Of a stretch of DNA of 64,000 nt, positions 44,053-53,814 are shown piece by piece. Location: NCBI RefSeq assembly GCF_036880985.1, contig NZ_JBAJNO010000009.1, positions 3,260,501 through 3,324,500 on the forward strand, read 5' to 3'. The position numbers and the translations under genes are program-made. Source of the stretch: Limibacter armeniacum (GTDB lineage: Bacteria > Bacteroidota > Bacteroidia > Cytophagales > Flammeovirgaceae). How positions within the stretch are numbered: the stretch's first letter is position 1; the number at the start of each line of letters is the position of its first letter. The notes under the pieces were generated by a model. The model ran no database searches and was not told where the DNA came from. It was given only the letters and a program-made list of their open reading frames with translations.

Positions 44053-44727
44053 ATGAGAATACTCATAACTTTACTGCTGATTTCAGTAGTACAACCATCT
44101 TATACCCAAAAGCTAAGAACCTACCATGAGTCAGACCTTATTTTTGTAGGTTCTGTCGTAAGCAGCACCGAAAGCATTACAGAAATTGTCGCTTTCAATG
44201 GTCAGCAAGTGATTTTTCGTATAGATAAGTTGATTAAAGGTAACATTGATGAGAAGGTAATGTTATTTTCTCCAATGCATTTGCGAGATGTTACTGTAGA
44301 TCGTTTTTTACACCAAGGAGATCAGTGGCTGGTCTATGCAAAGGGGAATCAGTTATTGGATCATAGCCGTTGTATCATTTGCCATACAGGGAAAGATGCT
44401 GCTATGACAATCAAACGGAATTTTGATGCCGAAATCCAATTGCTGACAGCCCTGACTGAAAAATCGGTGGTTACAGAAGAGGATGAAAATGGTACAATCG
44501 TAGCAAGATTTTCAGAAGGAAAACCCCATGGCATTTGGACGATTTATAATAAAAGGAAAGTGGTAGAACGTGTGATACACTATGACGATGGTTATATGGT
44601 GCTTCAGCAGTTTTATACCCGAGGAAAACTCAATAAGTTAGAGATGTATGACAGTGGTGGACATATGGATAGAGTCGTTTACTACAATGAAAAGGGCAAG
44701 GTAATGGGACTTATCTTAGAACAATAA
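44053..44727 (+). CDS. Exported NTR/TIMP-like protein with MORN-type C-terminal repeats
   Basis: A 224-residue protein with a signal peptide (ends SYTQ). Residues ~20-125 show the TIMP/NTR-like pattern YHESDLIFVGSVV, FRIDKLIKGNI, GDQWLVYAKG and a cysteine pair (C115/C118, RCIICHTG). Residues ~150-224 form MORN-2/YwqK-type strand pairs (EGKPHGIWTIYNKRKVVERVIHYDDG, YTRGKLNKLEMYDSGGHMDRVVYYNEKGK). Both modules are known separately in Bacteroidota secreted proteins; the function is unknown. It is monocistronic, closed by a terminator. Confidence 0.65.
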   Translation: MRILITLLLISVVQPSYTQKLRTYHESDLIFVGSVVSSTESITEIVAFNGQQVIFRIDKLIKGNIDEKVMLFSPMHLRDVTVDRFLHQGDQWLVYAKGNQLLDHSRCIICHTGKDAAMTIKRNFDAEIQLLTALTEKSVVTEEDENGTIVARFSEGKPHGIWTIYNKRKVVERVIHYDDGYMVLQQFYTRGKLNKLEMYDSGGHMDRVVYYNEKGKVMGLILEQ

Positions 44728-44747
44728 AATTTCTTGTCAAAGAAAGG

Positions 44748-44782
44748 AAAAGCACCATGACATTAAACATGGTGCTTTTCTT
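44748..44782. terminator. Terminator between convergent genes
   Basis: A 12-bp perfect stem (AAAAGCACCATG / CATGGTGCTTTT) with an 8-nt loop and T-rich flanks, between the NTR-like gene (plus) and the aldo/keto reductase (minus). Confidence 0.88.
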
Positions 44783-44795
44783 TTGTATAACTGAC

Positions 44796-45698
44796 TTATG
44801 GTATTGGATGACCTTGTGCAGCTACCAGAATTTCAAACCATTCATCTCTGCTAAGGTCAATATCAATGGCATCAGCTGCGGCCTTTATACGTTCAGGCTT
44901 GCTTGTACCAAGAATTGGCAGTATTTGAGAAGGGTGTTTCATCAGCCAAGCCAACAGGATCTGGTCAATGCCTGCATTATTATGGTTAGTAGCTATCTCA
45001 ATTACTTTATCTCGTAATCTCCTTACTGTAGGATCATCCGTTTCAGTGAAAATCTGTCCGCTTCCTAATGGTGACCAAGCCATCGGTACAATACTGTGTT
45101 GAATACATTGGTCCAAAGTTCCATCAAAGATTGTATCACGGTGAAGTGCAGAAATCTCTACTTGGTTTGTTACCAGTGTAAATCTTGAATTCAGCATTTC
45201 AAACTGAGACGGGGTAAAATTGGAAACACCGAAATGAAGAACCTTTCCACTTTTCTGTAACTGATAAAAAGCTTCAGCAATTTCATCAGGATGCATCAAA
45301 GGGTCAGGACGATGGATCAGTAACAAGTCAAGGTACTCCGTTTCGAGCATCTTAAGCGAGTTTTCAACAGAACTAACAATATGGCTTTTGCTAGTGTCAT
45401 AAGAGTGAACCTTATGATCAGGTCTGTTGGGAGAGAGCAGTTTGATGCCACATTTGGAAACCAGCTCTATCTTGTCTCTCAATGAGCTATCCTGACGAAG
45501 CACTTTTCCGAAAGCTTCTTCACATGTATAGCTTCCGTAAATATCCGCATGATCAAATGTGGTAATACCAGATTCAATTCCTGCCTTTACCAAAGTGTCA
45601 ATTTGTTGCGTATTAAGGTTGTCCCATTTCCAAACACCTGCTGCAACACGTGAAAACTCAGGTCCGGTTTTAGAGAGTTGAATTCTTTTTGCTGCCAT
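44796..45698 (-). CDS. Aldo/keto reductase
   Basis: A 300-residue NADPH-dependent oxidoreductase with the TIM-barrel fold. Family motifs are GITTFDHADIYGSYTCEEAFG (Asp/Tyr of the catalytic tetrad), ELVSKCGI (Lys), LLLIHRPDPLM (His), TLVTNQVEISALHRD and a final IPILGTSKPERIKAAADAI with NADPH-binding character. It resembles the YdhF subgroup. The substrate is unknown. It is transcribed toward the terminator at 44748. Confidence 0.92.
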   Translation of the reverse strand: MAAKRIQLSKTGPEFSRVAAGVWKWDNLNTQQIDTLVKAGIESGITTFDHADIYGSYTCEEAFGKVLRQDSSLRDKIELVSKCGIKLLSPNRPDHKVHSYDTSKSHIVSSVENSLKMLETEYLDLLLIHRPDPLMHPDEIAEAFYQLQKSGKVLHFGVSNFTPSQFEMLNSRFTLVTNQVEISALHRDTIFDGTLDQCIQHSIVPMAWSPLGSGQIFTETDDPTVRRLRDKVIEIATNHNNAGIDQILLAWLMKHPSQILPILGTSKPERIKAAADAIDIDLSRDEWFEILVAAQGHPIP

Positions 45699-45901
45699 TT
45701 CTATTTTAATTTTCCGTATCTATTAATTTTATTTTCCAACTTTTCCAGTCTTTGCACAGTACATCAATATAAATGATGATCTTGAGTGAATGGACTAACA
45801 CTTTACGATACTTTTTAATCTGAAAGTGATCGGGAAATTTGAATATCCAAATCTGCTTACTACTTATATTTAGCAGTACCAAAGCACACAAATCTAATGA
45901 T

Positions 45902-46270
45902 ATGTTATACTTTTTAGTAATACTGGTTCCGTTTCTGATCCTGATGGCTTTTTTACTTTATAGAAATAAAAAGGTGAAAGAGCTTTACAACAATCAGGTA
46001 ACAAAGCTTCGAAAGATAGGAGAAAGTTTTAAGGGAGATGCAGAGTTGCGAGAAATAGATAATTCTTTGTCTGAAGTGATGATCGTTTCGGATGAAGACG
46101 TGAAAAAATTAGAGAAGATGCTGCATAAGTTGCAGGAGCTTTATCAGTTACCGAAATCCAAAACCATAGCCAATACATATGGACTCAACTCTGAAAAGAC
46201 AAGGAAGCTGAAAAGGCAGATAGCCAAACTGGAAGAGTATATCAATAAACAGGGAAGCGAATCTAAATAG
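45902..46270 (+). CDS. Small membrane-anchored coiled-coil protein, unknown function
   Basis: 122 residues from the ATG at 45902 (the frame extends upstream to 45839 without a credible start). A single N-terminal membrane helix (MLYFLVILVPFLILMAFLLY) is followed by a charged, helical region with likely coiled coils (KKLEKMLHKLQELYQLPKSKT). No family recognised. It is closed by a strong terminator, which supports it being a real gene. Confidence 0.55.
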   Translation: MLYFLVILVPFLILMAFLLYRNKKVKELYNNQVTKLRKIGESFKGDAELREIDNSLSEVMIVSDEDVKKLEKMLHKLQELYQLPKSKTIANTYGLNSEKTRKLKRQIAKLEEYINKQGSESK

Positions 46271-46273
46271 ATA

Positions 46274-46307
46274 AAAAGGACAACACTTTTAAGCGTTGTC
46301 CTTTTTT
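46274..46307. terminator. Terminator between convergent genes
   Basis: A stem AAAAAGGACAAC / GTTGTCCTTTTTT around a short A/T-rich loop, with T-runs on both strands, between genes ending at 46270 (plus) and 46322 (minus). Confidence 0.88.
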
Positions 46308-46321
46308 CAGAAGGAGTTTTT

Positions 46322-47248
46322 CTAGAAAAATATGAGATAGAAAATTGAAACAAAAATGGCATACTTCAACCCATAGTAGACAGGTTTGTTTTTTTGCTTG
46401 ATTTCCTTTCCTAATAACCTAACTGAATATAAATAGCGGAAAGCCTTGTTGAGGTTTCCTGTCTTGTCGTTTTTCATGTTTGGAGAAGCAGCTGCTGCCA
46501 TAATAAACCAACTGAAAAAGCTGTTCAACCATTTTCCTATCACTAGCTTCATAGGTCGCTCTACATCGCAGAAGAAAATCAGGCGATCTTTCTCTGTTGC
46601 ATTTTCAGCATGATGTATATAAGTTTCATCAAACAATACATCTTCGCCATCTTTCCAAAAGTAGGATTGACCATCAACTACAATTTCACATTTTTCATCA
46701 TTTGGTGTAATCAGCCCTAAATGGTAGCGCAAAGATCCTGCATACGGGTCTCGGTGTTCCGGCAAAAAGCTACCGGCAGGAAGTACGACAAACATTGCAG
46801 CCTTGATGCCTGGCACCTGTCTGACCAATTCTATGGTTTTAGGACAGTATTCCAATGCAGATGGGTGAAAGTCATTGTACCATTTGAGGTAAAACCTTTT
46901 CCAGCCTCGCCTGAAAAAAGAGTTGAAACCAATGTCGTTGTATTTGTCAGCGCCTTTAATCAGTTCACTTTGTTCAAGTAGAAGAGCTTCTTCACGTATC
47001 GTTTCCCAATTGTCTTTCAGTAAACTCAATTGAGGAAAGTCAGCAGTGGAAAGGTATGGTTTTGACGGGGCGGAAGAAAACAGGTACATCAACAAATTGA
47101 TAGGTGCCATAAAAGTACTATGGTCTGTCAATTGTCTTAAAAACGAGTAACGGGTTTTGCCCCTAAAGTGAATGTAAATCGCTGATACAATTAGGAAAAG
47201 CAATAAAAAGCCTTTCCATGACAGGATAAAGGTCATGAACTGTTCCAT
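46322..47248 (-). CDS. Aspartyl/asparaginyl beta-hydroxylase family protein (LpxO-like)
   Basis: A 308-residue membrane-associated dioxygenase with a hydrophobic N-terminal helix (~11-27) and a hydrophobic C-terminal end. The Fe(II) motif is HRD (H165, D167) with the distal histidine in DETYIHHAENATEKDRLIFF (H212 or H213), in the order expected for the Asp/Asn beta-hydroxylase/LpxO group. LpxO 2-hydroxylates lipid A fatty acids in Gram-negatives; some homologues act on peptides or other lipids. Membrane anchoring fits a lipid substrate, but this is inference. Confidence 0.87.
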   Translation of the reverse strand: MEQFMTFILSWKGFLLLFLIVSAIYIHFRGKTRYSFLRQLTDHSTFMAPINLLMYLFSSAPSKPYLSTADFPQLSLLKDNWETIREEALLLEQSELIKGADKYNDIGFNSFFRRGWKRFYLKWYNDFHPSALEYCPKTIELVRQVPGIKAAMFVVLPAGSFLPEHRDPYAGSLRYHLGLITPNDEKCEIVVDGQSYFWKDGEDVLFDETYIHHAENATEKDRLIFFCDVERPMKLVIGKWLNSFFSWFIMAAAASPNMKNDKTGNLNKAFRYLYSVRLLGKEIKQKNKPVYYGLKYAIFVSIFYLIFF

Positions 47249-47377
47249 AAAAAGTGTTTGGGTTATGTAGTTAGTTACTAACTAAATATAAATACACTGA
47301 GACAAAAAATCATTGTTTTAAACAATTTCTTATCAATATGTTTCAATGAACTTTTTATGGAATAAGCTCTCTGTTTA

Positions 47378-49783
47378 TTATTTGATTTTAATAATGACTT
47401 CTTCTCCTTTTTTCCAGTTGAAAGGAATACTTAAGGTTTGCTTCTCAAGATTATAATGATAGTCTTTGGCGTCCAAGTGATCCTTGTTGACTTTTACTTT
47501 TTTTGGTGCGACCAGAACCTGATGGGCAACCAACTCGATTTTTCGGGTTTCGGGTTGCCCTGTATATACTCCTCCAGACTGGTTGAAAGTAAATGTCATG
47601 TTCCCTTTTTTATTCTCAGCACTGAATGTCATTAGTTCATATTGCCCTTTCTTGAAGGAGTCTTTTGTTTTACCATCATCATCATACATTTGCCCATTGC
47701 TTTCACTGACTTTTGGATCTGCAAAATAGTGTATGGTCAAGCTGTCAGAATTGTAGTTGGATAGGCTTTGAAACAGTGGAGACATAGGAATAAAACTACC
47801 TCCTTTTACAAAAACGGGGATGTCATCCATTGTTAGGGAAGTTGTTACCCACTGACCTCCGTTATAAGTCCTATCAGTCCAGAAATCTACCCATTGGTTG
47901 CCTTGAGGTAGGTATGTTTTGGCTGTCTTCTCTCCTTTGGAAGTGATGGGTGTCACAAGTATGTTGTCACCAAACAAGTAGCTCTTGTCATAGTTGAGTA
48001 ATTCTCTATTGTTTGGTTCTTCAAAAAAGAGTGGACGCATCAAAGGCATGCCTGTTTGACTGTTTTCAAAGGCAAGGGAGTAAATGTAAGGATGAAGCTT
48101 GTAGCGCATTTCAATATAGCGTTTGACGATGTCTTTCGTTTTTCCCTTAAAATAAATGACCTCTGAAGGAATACCTTCTTGGCTGTGTGGTCTGTAAATA
48201 GGCTGAAATACGCCATACTGCATCCATCTGATATACAATTCTTCGACTTCCTGAACAGTTTGCTCACCAATGGCAAAACCACCGAGGTCTGAGTGCATAT
48301 AGCCAAGTCCGCTCATGCCCATGGTCAAGGAAATATTTACTTGAGGTTTTAAACCTCCAAAGGTTCTGTTTACATCCCCAGACCAAGGTATTAGACCATA
48401 ACGTTGGGAGCCTACAAAACCCGATCGCATTAGCATGAATAGCCTTTTGTCAGGATAGTTTTTTTCATATCCTTCATATATCATTTTTGCCCATTCATGC
48501 CCGTAAGCATTATGAACCAAGTCAGCGCTGCCATTGATATGTTGTAATTCGCTAGGGTGGACTTCAGGTTCTCCAAGGTCACCCCACCATCCTTCAACAC
48601 CTTTTTTGACCTGTTTGTCGTAGAAGCTCCAAAACCACCTTTTGGCTCTTGGTTTAAAAATGTCTACCAACCCTGTTTCACCAAAAAAGAATTGATAGAC
48701 AAAGGCTTTACCTGAGCGGTCTGTCCCCAGTACTTTTTGACTTACAGCCTGAGGGAAGTTTTTGGAAGTGGTCAAAATAAAGGGTTCTGTGATAAGTACC
48801 GTTTTGATGCCTTTGTCATTCAGGTTTTCAATCATCTGGTCAGGGTTTGGAAATGCGTCACGGTACCAGTCAAGGTTTCCCATATAACCGACCACCTGAG
48901 GGCCGAACCAGAAAAGGTCTAGCACCACTGCATCCAGAGGTATATGCTCTTGGCGGAATTGGTCTGCAACCTGTTTGACTTGCTGTTGAGAATGGTATCC
49001 AAACCGTGAGGCAAAGTTTCCGAAAGCCCATCTTGGAGGTAGTGGTTGCCTGCCTGTCAGCTTTGTAAGGTGGGTTGTCACTTCGGCAGGCGTATTTCCT
49101 CCAATGATAAAGTAAGTCATGTTTCCTCCTAAAGCTTCAAAGGAAAGTACTCGTTTGTCTGTCTTGCCAAAGTCAATAAACCCACTAGTTGGATTGTCAA
49201 AGAGGATGGCGTAATTCTTTGATGAAATGACTAAAGGCATTCCATAATTCATCTGTTCACTGTGTTCCTCATAGCCATAATGTGCTTTGTTGTATAATGG
49301 AAGTCTATATCCAGACCGGTCAAGAGGAAGAGCCCTTTCTCCACCTCCGTACAGGTGTTCATCTTTTTCTGTGCTGAATTTGAAGCCTTTGAGTGAGTCT
49401 GTATCAAAGTAACCGTCAGCTTCGTAGGTGAGAGATTTATTGCCATAATAGAACCGAATATTAAAGGGTGTTTTAGTGATTTGGACATTTAAAGCGCCTT
49501 CTGTTTCCGTTCCATACTGGAGGGTGTTGCCTTTGGAAGCAAATGCTGTTTGAAGTTTTTGAGGAGGAGTAACTACAGCAAATGCAGGATAGTTGGTGGT
49601 GTCCTTGCTATGGAATTGTACCTGAAAAGCATCTTCAGTATATGGGGTAATCGTGATTTTACCGTCACTTGTTGTAATTTCTAGGGAATTACTGTTGAGT
49701 TGATGACTGAGGTATGTACGCTGTGCCATCAGCTGTAGAGAAACAAGGCACAGTAAGAGGAGTAAGTAAAGCTTATTGGACAT
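47378..49783 (-). CDS. GH31 family alpha-glycosidase (exported)
   Basis: An 801-residue glycoside hydrolase with a signal peptide (ends LMAQ). The N-terminal beta-sandwich (~20-230) carries the galactose-mutarotase-like fold, followed by the GH31 TIM barrel. The nucleophile is D402 in GWWGDLGEPEVHPS, and downstream barrel motifs include FMLMRSGFVGSQRYG and WSGDVNRTF (probable acid/base region), then HSDLGGF. The C-terminal beta domains include YDDDGKTKDSFKKG. It probably acts on alpha-glucans or xylosides in the periplasm. No sus-type transporter pair flanks it. Confidence 0.93.
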   Translation of the reverse strand: MSNKLYLLLLLCLVSLQLMAQRTYLSHQLNSNSLEITTSDGKITITPYTEDAFQVQFHSKDTTNYPAFAVVTPPQKLQTAFASKGNTLQYGTETEGALNVQITKTPFNIRFYYGNKSLTYEADGYFDTDSLKGFKFSTEKDEHLYGGGERALPLDRSGYRLPLYNKAHYGYEEHSEQMNYGMPLVISSKNYAILFDNPTSGFIDFGKTDKRVLSFEALGGNMTYFIIGGNTPAEVTTHLTKLTGRQPLPPRWAFGNFASRFGYHSQQQVKQVADQFRQEHIPLDAVVLDLFWFGPQVVGYMGNLDWYRDAFPNPDQMIENLNDKGIKTVLITEPFILTTSKNFPQAVSQKVLGTDRSGKAFVYQFFFGETGLVDIFKPRAKRWFWSFYDKQVKKGVEGWWGDLGEPEVHPSELQHINGSADLVHNAYGHEWAKMIYEGYEKNYPDKRLFMLMRSGFVGSQRYGLIPWSGDVNRTFGGLKPQVNISLTMGMSGLGYMHSDLGGFAIGEQTVQEVEELYIRWMQYGVFQPIYRPHSQEGIPSEVIYFKGKTKDIVKRYIEMRYKLHPYIYSLAFENSQTGMPLMRPLFFEEPNNRELLNYDKSYLFGDNILVTPITSKGEKTAKTYLPQGNQWVDFWTDRTYNGGQWVTTSLTMDDIPVFVKGGSFIPMSPLFQSLSNYNSDSLTIHYFADPKVSESNGQMYDDDGKTKDSFKKGQYELMTFSAENKKGNMTFTFNQSGGVYTGQPETRKIELVAHQVLVAPKKVKVNKDHLDAKDYHYNLEKQTLSIPFNWKKGEEVIIKIK

Positions 49784-49940
49784 AGATGGTGAAGTTACAG
49801 AGTGATAGTTAATAGCGAAGTTACAGCGTAAGAAAGGGAAATAGAATGCGGAAGGTCATTTTAGAAGAATTGTATCAATTATAATGAACAATAATCTATA
49901 GTAGATAAGTTTTGGAGGTGAAACTTCTTGACTAATCACA

Positions 49941-49972
49941 AAAAAAGGCTGCCCATTAATAGAGCAGCCTTT
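49941..49972 (-). terminator. Terminator after the GT117-family gene
   Basis: A 9-bp perfect stem (AAAGGCTGC / GCAGCCTTT) with an 11-nt loop, running into T-rich sequence on the minus strand, 31 bp past the stop at 50004. Confidence 0.85.
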
Positions 49973-50003
49973 ATATTAATTATTTCCGATGATGAATCTT
50001 ATT

Positions 50004-53000
50004 CTATCTTCCATACATATCACCATATACTTCAGCATAAATCTGACCGTATTTGTTGGCTCTTTCGTGGTAGATGTGAATCAACTCTTCATTGCGTTTA
50101 ATTTCCTGCATCAGTTGCGTTTCAGGAAGCTCCAGAATTTCCTGACCACGTTCCTTAAGCATTTTTACTTTTTGTTGCGCTTCTTCAGCATTGCTCTTAT
50201 ACATCATAGAAAGTTGCTGAAGTGTTACCATACTGCGTTGAGCTAGTGATTGCACACTTTCATCAGCGCTGTTATGGTTTAAGTAGTAAACGATTGTTTC
50301 TTTTGCTCGCTCAGCTACAGTATTGGCAATAGAGTCTGCCATTTTATGATCTCCAAGTCTGTGGTAAAGATCTGCATAGCGTGGAGCATAGAAGCTGTAT
50401 GGAATCGTATTGTCAGGAATATGGTACAATACAGAGTCCATTACTTGCTTAGCTTCAGCCTCACGGTCTTTCAGATATAGGTCTTCAGCCAAACGGTAGA
50501 AGTTGTAACGCGTATTGGCTCCAAACTTACGGTACTCATCATCATAGTAAACATCAGTGTTGTTCATCTCACGGAACTGGAAGTGCTTGATGTTTTCAAG
50601 CATTACATCAGTGTTTACTTCCCCTACATCACCAGTGTTTTCAGTTATAATAGGCATCAGACGGTAAGTCATGCCCTCCAGCATCATATATCTGCGAAGA
50701 TCCATGCTTAAGGTATTCGCTGATGTATTGTTGAAGTAAATCGGACGTTCCCAGTTTTTGTTGTTGGAAATCAGGTCCAGTAACGCCAATTCATTTTTGA
50801 AGATATGGCGTTTACCTCTTCCTAGTTTCCAAACCATTTTGCTGACAACCTGATCTTCTTTTCCTTTAGGAATAAAGCCTTGATTGATAACACCCGAGCT
50901 GTCTACATCCAAAACGAATGTATCTGAAAGTAGCATAGCTGTACGTGTTCCATCACTTAAAGGAACCTGTACGGCAGGGCTATTCTGGTTAACCAAAGAA
51001 AGGTAAGCACTCAGGTTAACACCGCCTTTAGCTCTGTCATCCGGTACAAGAGGAATATATTCGTTTTTACCTTCACGGTAGTTTTCCTGATCCAGTCCAA
51101 GTGGTAATGGAGCCGATTCATACTGTTGCTGACGCATTTGCTCTAGGTACCATCCTGTACTAAAGTAGCTCAATACGGCAACCCTTACATCCGTTCTGTA
51201 GCCTTCTACATTTTGTACATACCAAAGAGGGAACGTATCGTTATCACCACCTGTAAATAGGATAGCATTTGGTGCACAACTGGCTAAGGTGTTACGAGCC
51301 TGATCAATAGAGTGGAATCTATTAGAGCGGTTATGGCTCTCCCATCCGCTTGTACCCATCAGTACAGGAACTACCATACAAAGTGCTGTAGCTATGGCAG
51401 GGGCAGTAACGCCTTTAGCTTTACTTTGCAGAAGCTCTGAAATGGCCATTACACCCATTCCTATCCAAATAGCAAATACATAGAAGGACCCTACATAAAT
51501 GTAGTCACGCTCACGTGGCTCTACTGGAGGTGAGTTTAGGTAAAGTACAAGGGCTACACCTGTAAGGAAGAAGATCATCAGCATTACTAGGAAGCTTTTT
51601 TGATCTTTTGTCTGCTGGAAAAATAGTCCTAACAGACCCAGTAGCAGTGGCAACATAAAGAAGTTGGTTCTTGCCTTGTTGTTTTCCAATACACCAGGAA
51701 GGTCTGCAGCAAAAGCATCCCAAGGAGCGCTCCATCCTGCATCTTTATAGTCACTCTGTCTACCTGCAAAGTTCCACATAAAGTAGCGGGCATACATGTG
51801 GCCTAGCTGATAGTCAAACATGAAGTAAAGGTTGTCACCCATAGTAGGTTTCTCTCCTTGCTGCAAGCCTGTTTTTTCTTGATACAGTCTATCATGACCT
51901 GGTTGCTTGCTGTACATACGAGGCAGCAGCATCTCGTCTTTACGGTCGTAAATTTGTTTTACTTTGTGGTCATATACCTCATAGTAGTCTTTTCCATTTT
52001 TTGTAGCCTGACGGTATTTGTCACCTACCTGTTTTGTTTCAGTAGGCTGAGCTGTAAAGTTACGTCCGTAAAGCAGAGGTCTGTCACCATACTGCTCACG
52101 TTTCAGGTAAGATACGAAGCTCAGTAGGTCGTCAGGAGCATTTTCGTTAATTGGTGTCTCTTGATTGGAACGGATCAGTAGCAATGTATAAGAGCTATAA
52201 CCAATCAGGACGAAAGCCAAACCAAGGAAAATATTGTTCATGGTTACTTTGCCATGTACTTGGGAGTAATATATTCCGTATGCAACACCACCCAACAGCA
52301 ATATTGCGAAGAAAATACCACCAGTACTGAAAGGCATTCCCAATGTATTGACAAAGAACTTATCGAAGCCAAAAGTGATTTCAGGAAGTCCTTGGATTAC
52401 GCCAAACATAAATACCAAAATCAGTATGCCACCTATACCAATAGCAACAACCAACCCTTTCAAGTTTCCTTCAGGGTAGTGCTTGTTATAGAAAATCATG
52501 GCCATAGCAGGTAGTACCACAAGGTTCAACAAGTGAACACCCATTGAAAGACCAATGATATAGGCAATCAGGATTAGCCAACGGTTAGCGATAGCGGCTT
52601 TCTCAATACGTTCCCATTTCAGGATTGCCCAGATAATAGCGGCAGTCAGGAATGAGGACATTGCATATACTTCTGCTTCTACAGCGGAGAACCAGAAAGA
52701 GTCTGAGAAAGTATAAGCCAGCGCACCAACAGCACCTGCACCCATCAGGGTAATGATTTGCCCTGTAGAGTACTCTTTTCCATTGGCAGGCTTAATGATT
52801 TTCATGCCTAACAATACAATTGTCCAGTGAAGGAAAAGAATCGTTAACGCACTGAAAAATGCAGACGAGAAGTTGATCCAGAAAGCTACTCTTGTCACAT
52901 CACCTAGAGCAAGGAAAGAGAACATTCTGTTGATTAGCTGAAAAAATGGTGTACCAGGAGGGTGGGGTACCATCAGCTTGTAGGACACGGCAATAAACTC

Positions 53001-53168
53001 ACCACAGTCCCAAAAGCTGGCAGTTTCCTCCAGTGTGATTGTATAGACAATCAGCGCCACAAGGAACACCGCCCAACCGGTGATGTTGTTGATTTGCTTG
53101 AAGTTTTTCATAAGATCCATATTTGAGGCAGAAGCTTTTCCTCGCTTCTGTTTCTCCAGTATTTCCAT
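50004..53168 (-). CDS. DUF2723 / GT117-family membrane protein (TMEM260-like)
   Basis: A 1054-residue inner-membrane protein with about 12-14 helices in the first ~600 residues (for example WAVFLVALIVYTITL, IWAILKWERI, MFYNKHYPEG loops), followed by a large C-terminal hydrophilic region with TPR-like helices. The family opening TASFWDCGEFIAVSYKLMVPHPPGTPFF is the DUF2723 signature, including the acidic pair typical of C-type glycosyltransferases. It probably transfers a sugar from a lipid carrier to secreted proteins. It stands alone. Confidence 0.87.
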   Translation of the reverse strand: MEILEKQKRGKASASNMDLMKNFKQINNITGWAVFLVALIVYTITLEETASFWDCGEFIAVSYKLMVPHPPGTPFFQLINRMFSFLALGDVTRVAFWINFSSAFFSALTILFLHWTIVLLGMKIIKPANGKEYSTGQIITLMGAGAVGALAYTFSDSFWFSAVEAEVYAMSSFLTAAIIWAILKWERIEKAAIANRWLILIAYIIGLSMGVHLLNLVVLPAMAMIFYNKHYPEGNLKGLVVAIGIGGILILVFMFGVIQGLPEITFGFDKFFVNTLGMPFSTGGIFFAILLLGGVAYGIYYSQVHGKVTMNNIFLGLAFVLIGYSSYTLLLIRSNQETPINENAPDDLLSFVSYLKREQYGDRPLLYGRNFTAQPTETKQVGDKYRQATKNGKDYYEVYDHKVKQIYDRKDEMLLPRMYSKQPGHDRLYQEKTGLQQGEKPTMGDNLYFMFDYQLGHMYARYFMWNFAGRQSDYKDAGWSAPWDAFAADLPGVLENNKARTNFFMLPLLLGLLGLFFQQTKDQKSFLVMLMIFFLTGVALVLYLNSPPVEPRERDYIYVGSFYVFAIWIGMGVMAISELLQSKAKGVTAPAIATALCMVVPVLMGTSGWESHNRSNRFHSIDQARNTLASCAPNAILFTGGDNDTFPLWYVQNVEGYRTDVRVAVLSYFSTGWYLEQMRQQQYESAPLPLGLDQENYREGKNEYIPLVPDDRAKGGVNLSAYLSLVNQNSPAVQVPLSDGTRTAMLLSDTFVLDVDSSGVINQGFIPKGKEDQVVSKMVWKLGRGKRHIFKNELALLDLISNNKNWERPIYFNNTSANTLSMDLRRYMMLEGMTYRLMPIITENTGDVGEVNTDVMLENIKHFQFREMNNTDVYYDDEYRKFGANTRYNFYRLAEDLYLKDREAEAKQVMDSVLYHIPDNTIPYSFYAPRYADLYHRLGDHKMADSIANTVAERAKETIVYYLNHNSADESVQSLAQRSMVTLQQLSMMYKSNAEEAQQKVKMLKERGQEILELPETQLMQEIKRNEELIHIYHERANKYGQIYAEVYGDMYGR

Positions 53169-53610
53169 TGGTTTTTGTTTATGACTGAAAACAGATTCGC
53201 CAAAATATAAAATAATACCAAGACCGTAATGCTTTGTAGCCTAACAAAGGGTGATTATGTCTATGGTTTTAACTATTTGATCTCAGGTACGAGGTTTGAA
53301 TGGTTGAGAGTAAGCATTGTTAATGCTTTATCCTGATGGATATTCACTTCAACTTGCTCAAGCCTTTTTCCAGTTTCACAATTCCTTGCAATAATAATGA
53401 ATGGTAAAAATGGAAGCGGAAAAGATGCCTCATTAAAAAATGTTAAACACTGTGTGTCGTATAAAGAGGTACTGAGTAGGTAGAGATGTGTTTACGCAGT
53501 GAAGTTTAGTTTTATTGAGTTTTCGTGGAAATTTTTCAAGAATACAATCCATCACCTTTACCCTACTTCAAAGGGTGGAAAATTTGAAACCCATGATGAT
53601 ACTTTCCTAG
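53169..53610. other. Intergenic region before the gene remnant
   Basis: 442 bp with no credible gene. It contains two short hairpins (CTTTGT...ACAAAG at 53232-53249 and AAGCATT-GTT-AATGCTT at 53312-53328) of unknown meaning. Promoter elements for the GT117-family gene should be here, but no TTG/TAnnTTTG pair was found. Confidence 0.45.
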
Positions 53611-53802
53611 ATGAACATAGTTAGGGTAATGGTTTCAGCAGGTAGTGTTTATACTTATGTAGACTTCGCTATGGGTAAGAACCAGCCTTGGCTAGGTTCA
53701 GAGTATACCAATGTGCTTTCGGAAGGAGGGAGAGATGAATGGAAAACACGTTTTAATATTAATGTCAGTTCTATATTTCTAATGGCTTTATTTTTTGTAT
53801 GA
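53611..53802 (+). pseudogene. Short frame, possibly the remnant of an outer-membrane barrel gene
   Basis: A 63-codon frame containing SVYTYVDFAMGKNQPWLG and GGRDEWKTRFNINV, which reads like a conserved end of an outer-membrane beta-barrel protein (a final strand after a TRFN motif). It has no signal peptide. A stop lies immediately upstream, and no preceding strands are recognisable. It is followed by an imperfect terminator. Most likely a decayed gene end; an intact short peptide gene is less likely. Confidence 0.35.
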
Positions 53803-53814
53803 AAAAATAAATAT

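Noticed and set aside
44757-45017. Plus-strand frame over the terminator and aldo/keto reductase
   Set aside because: Its first part lies in the terminator hairpin and the rest is antisense to a well-supported gene.
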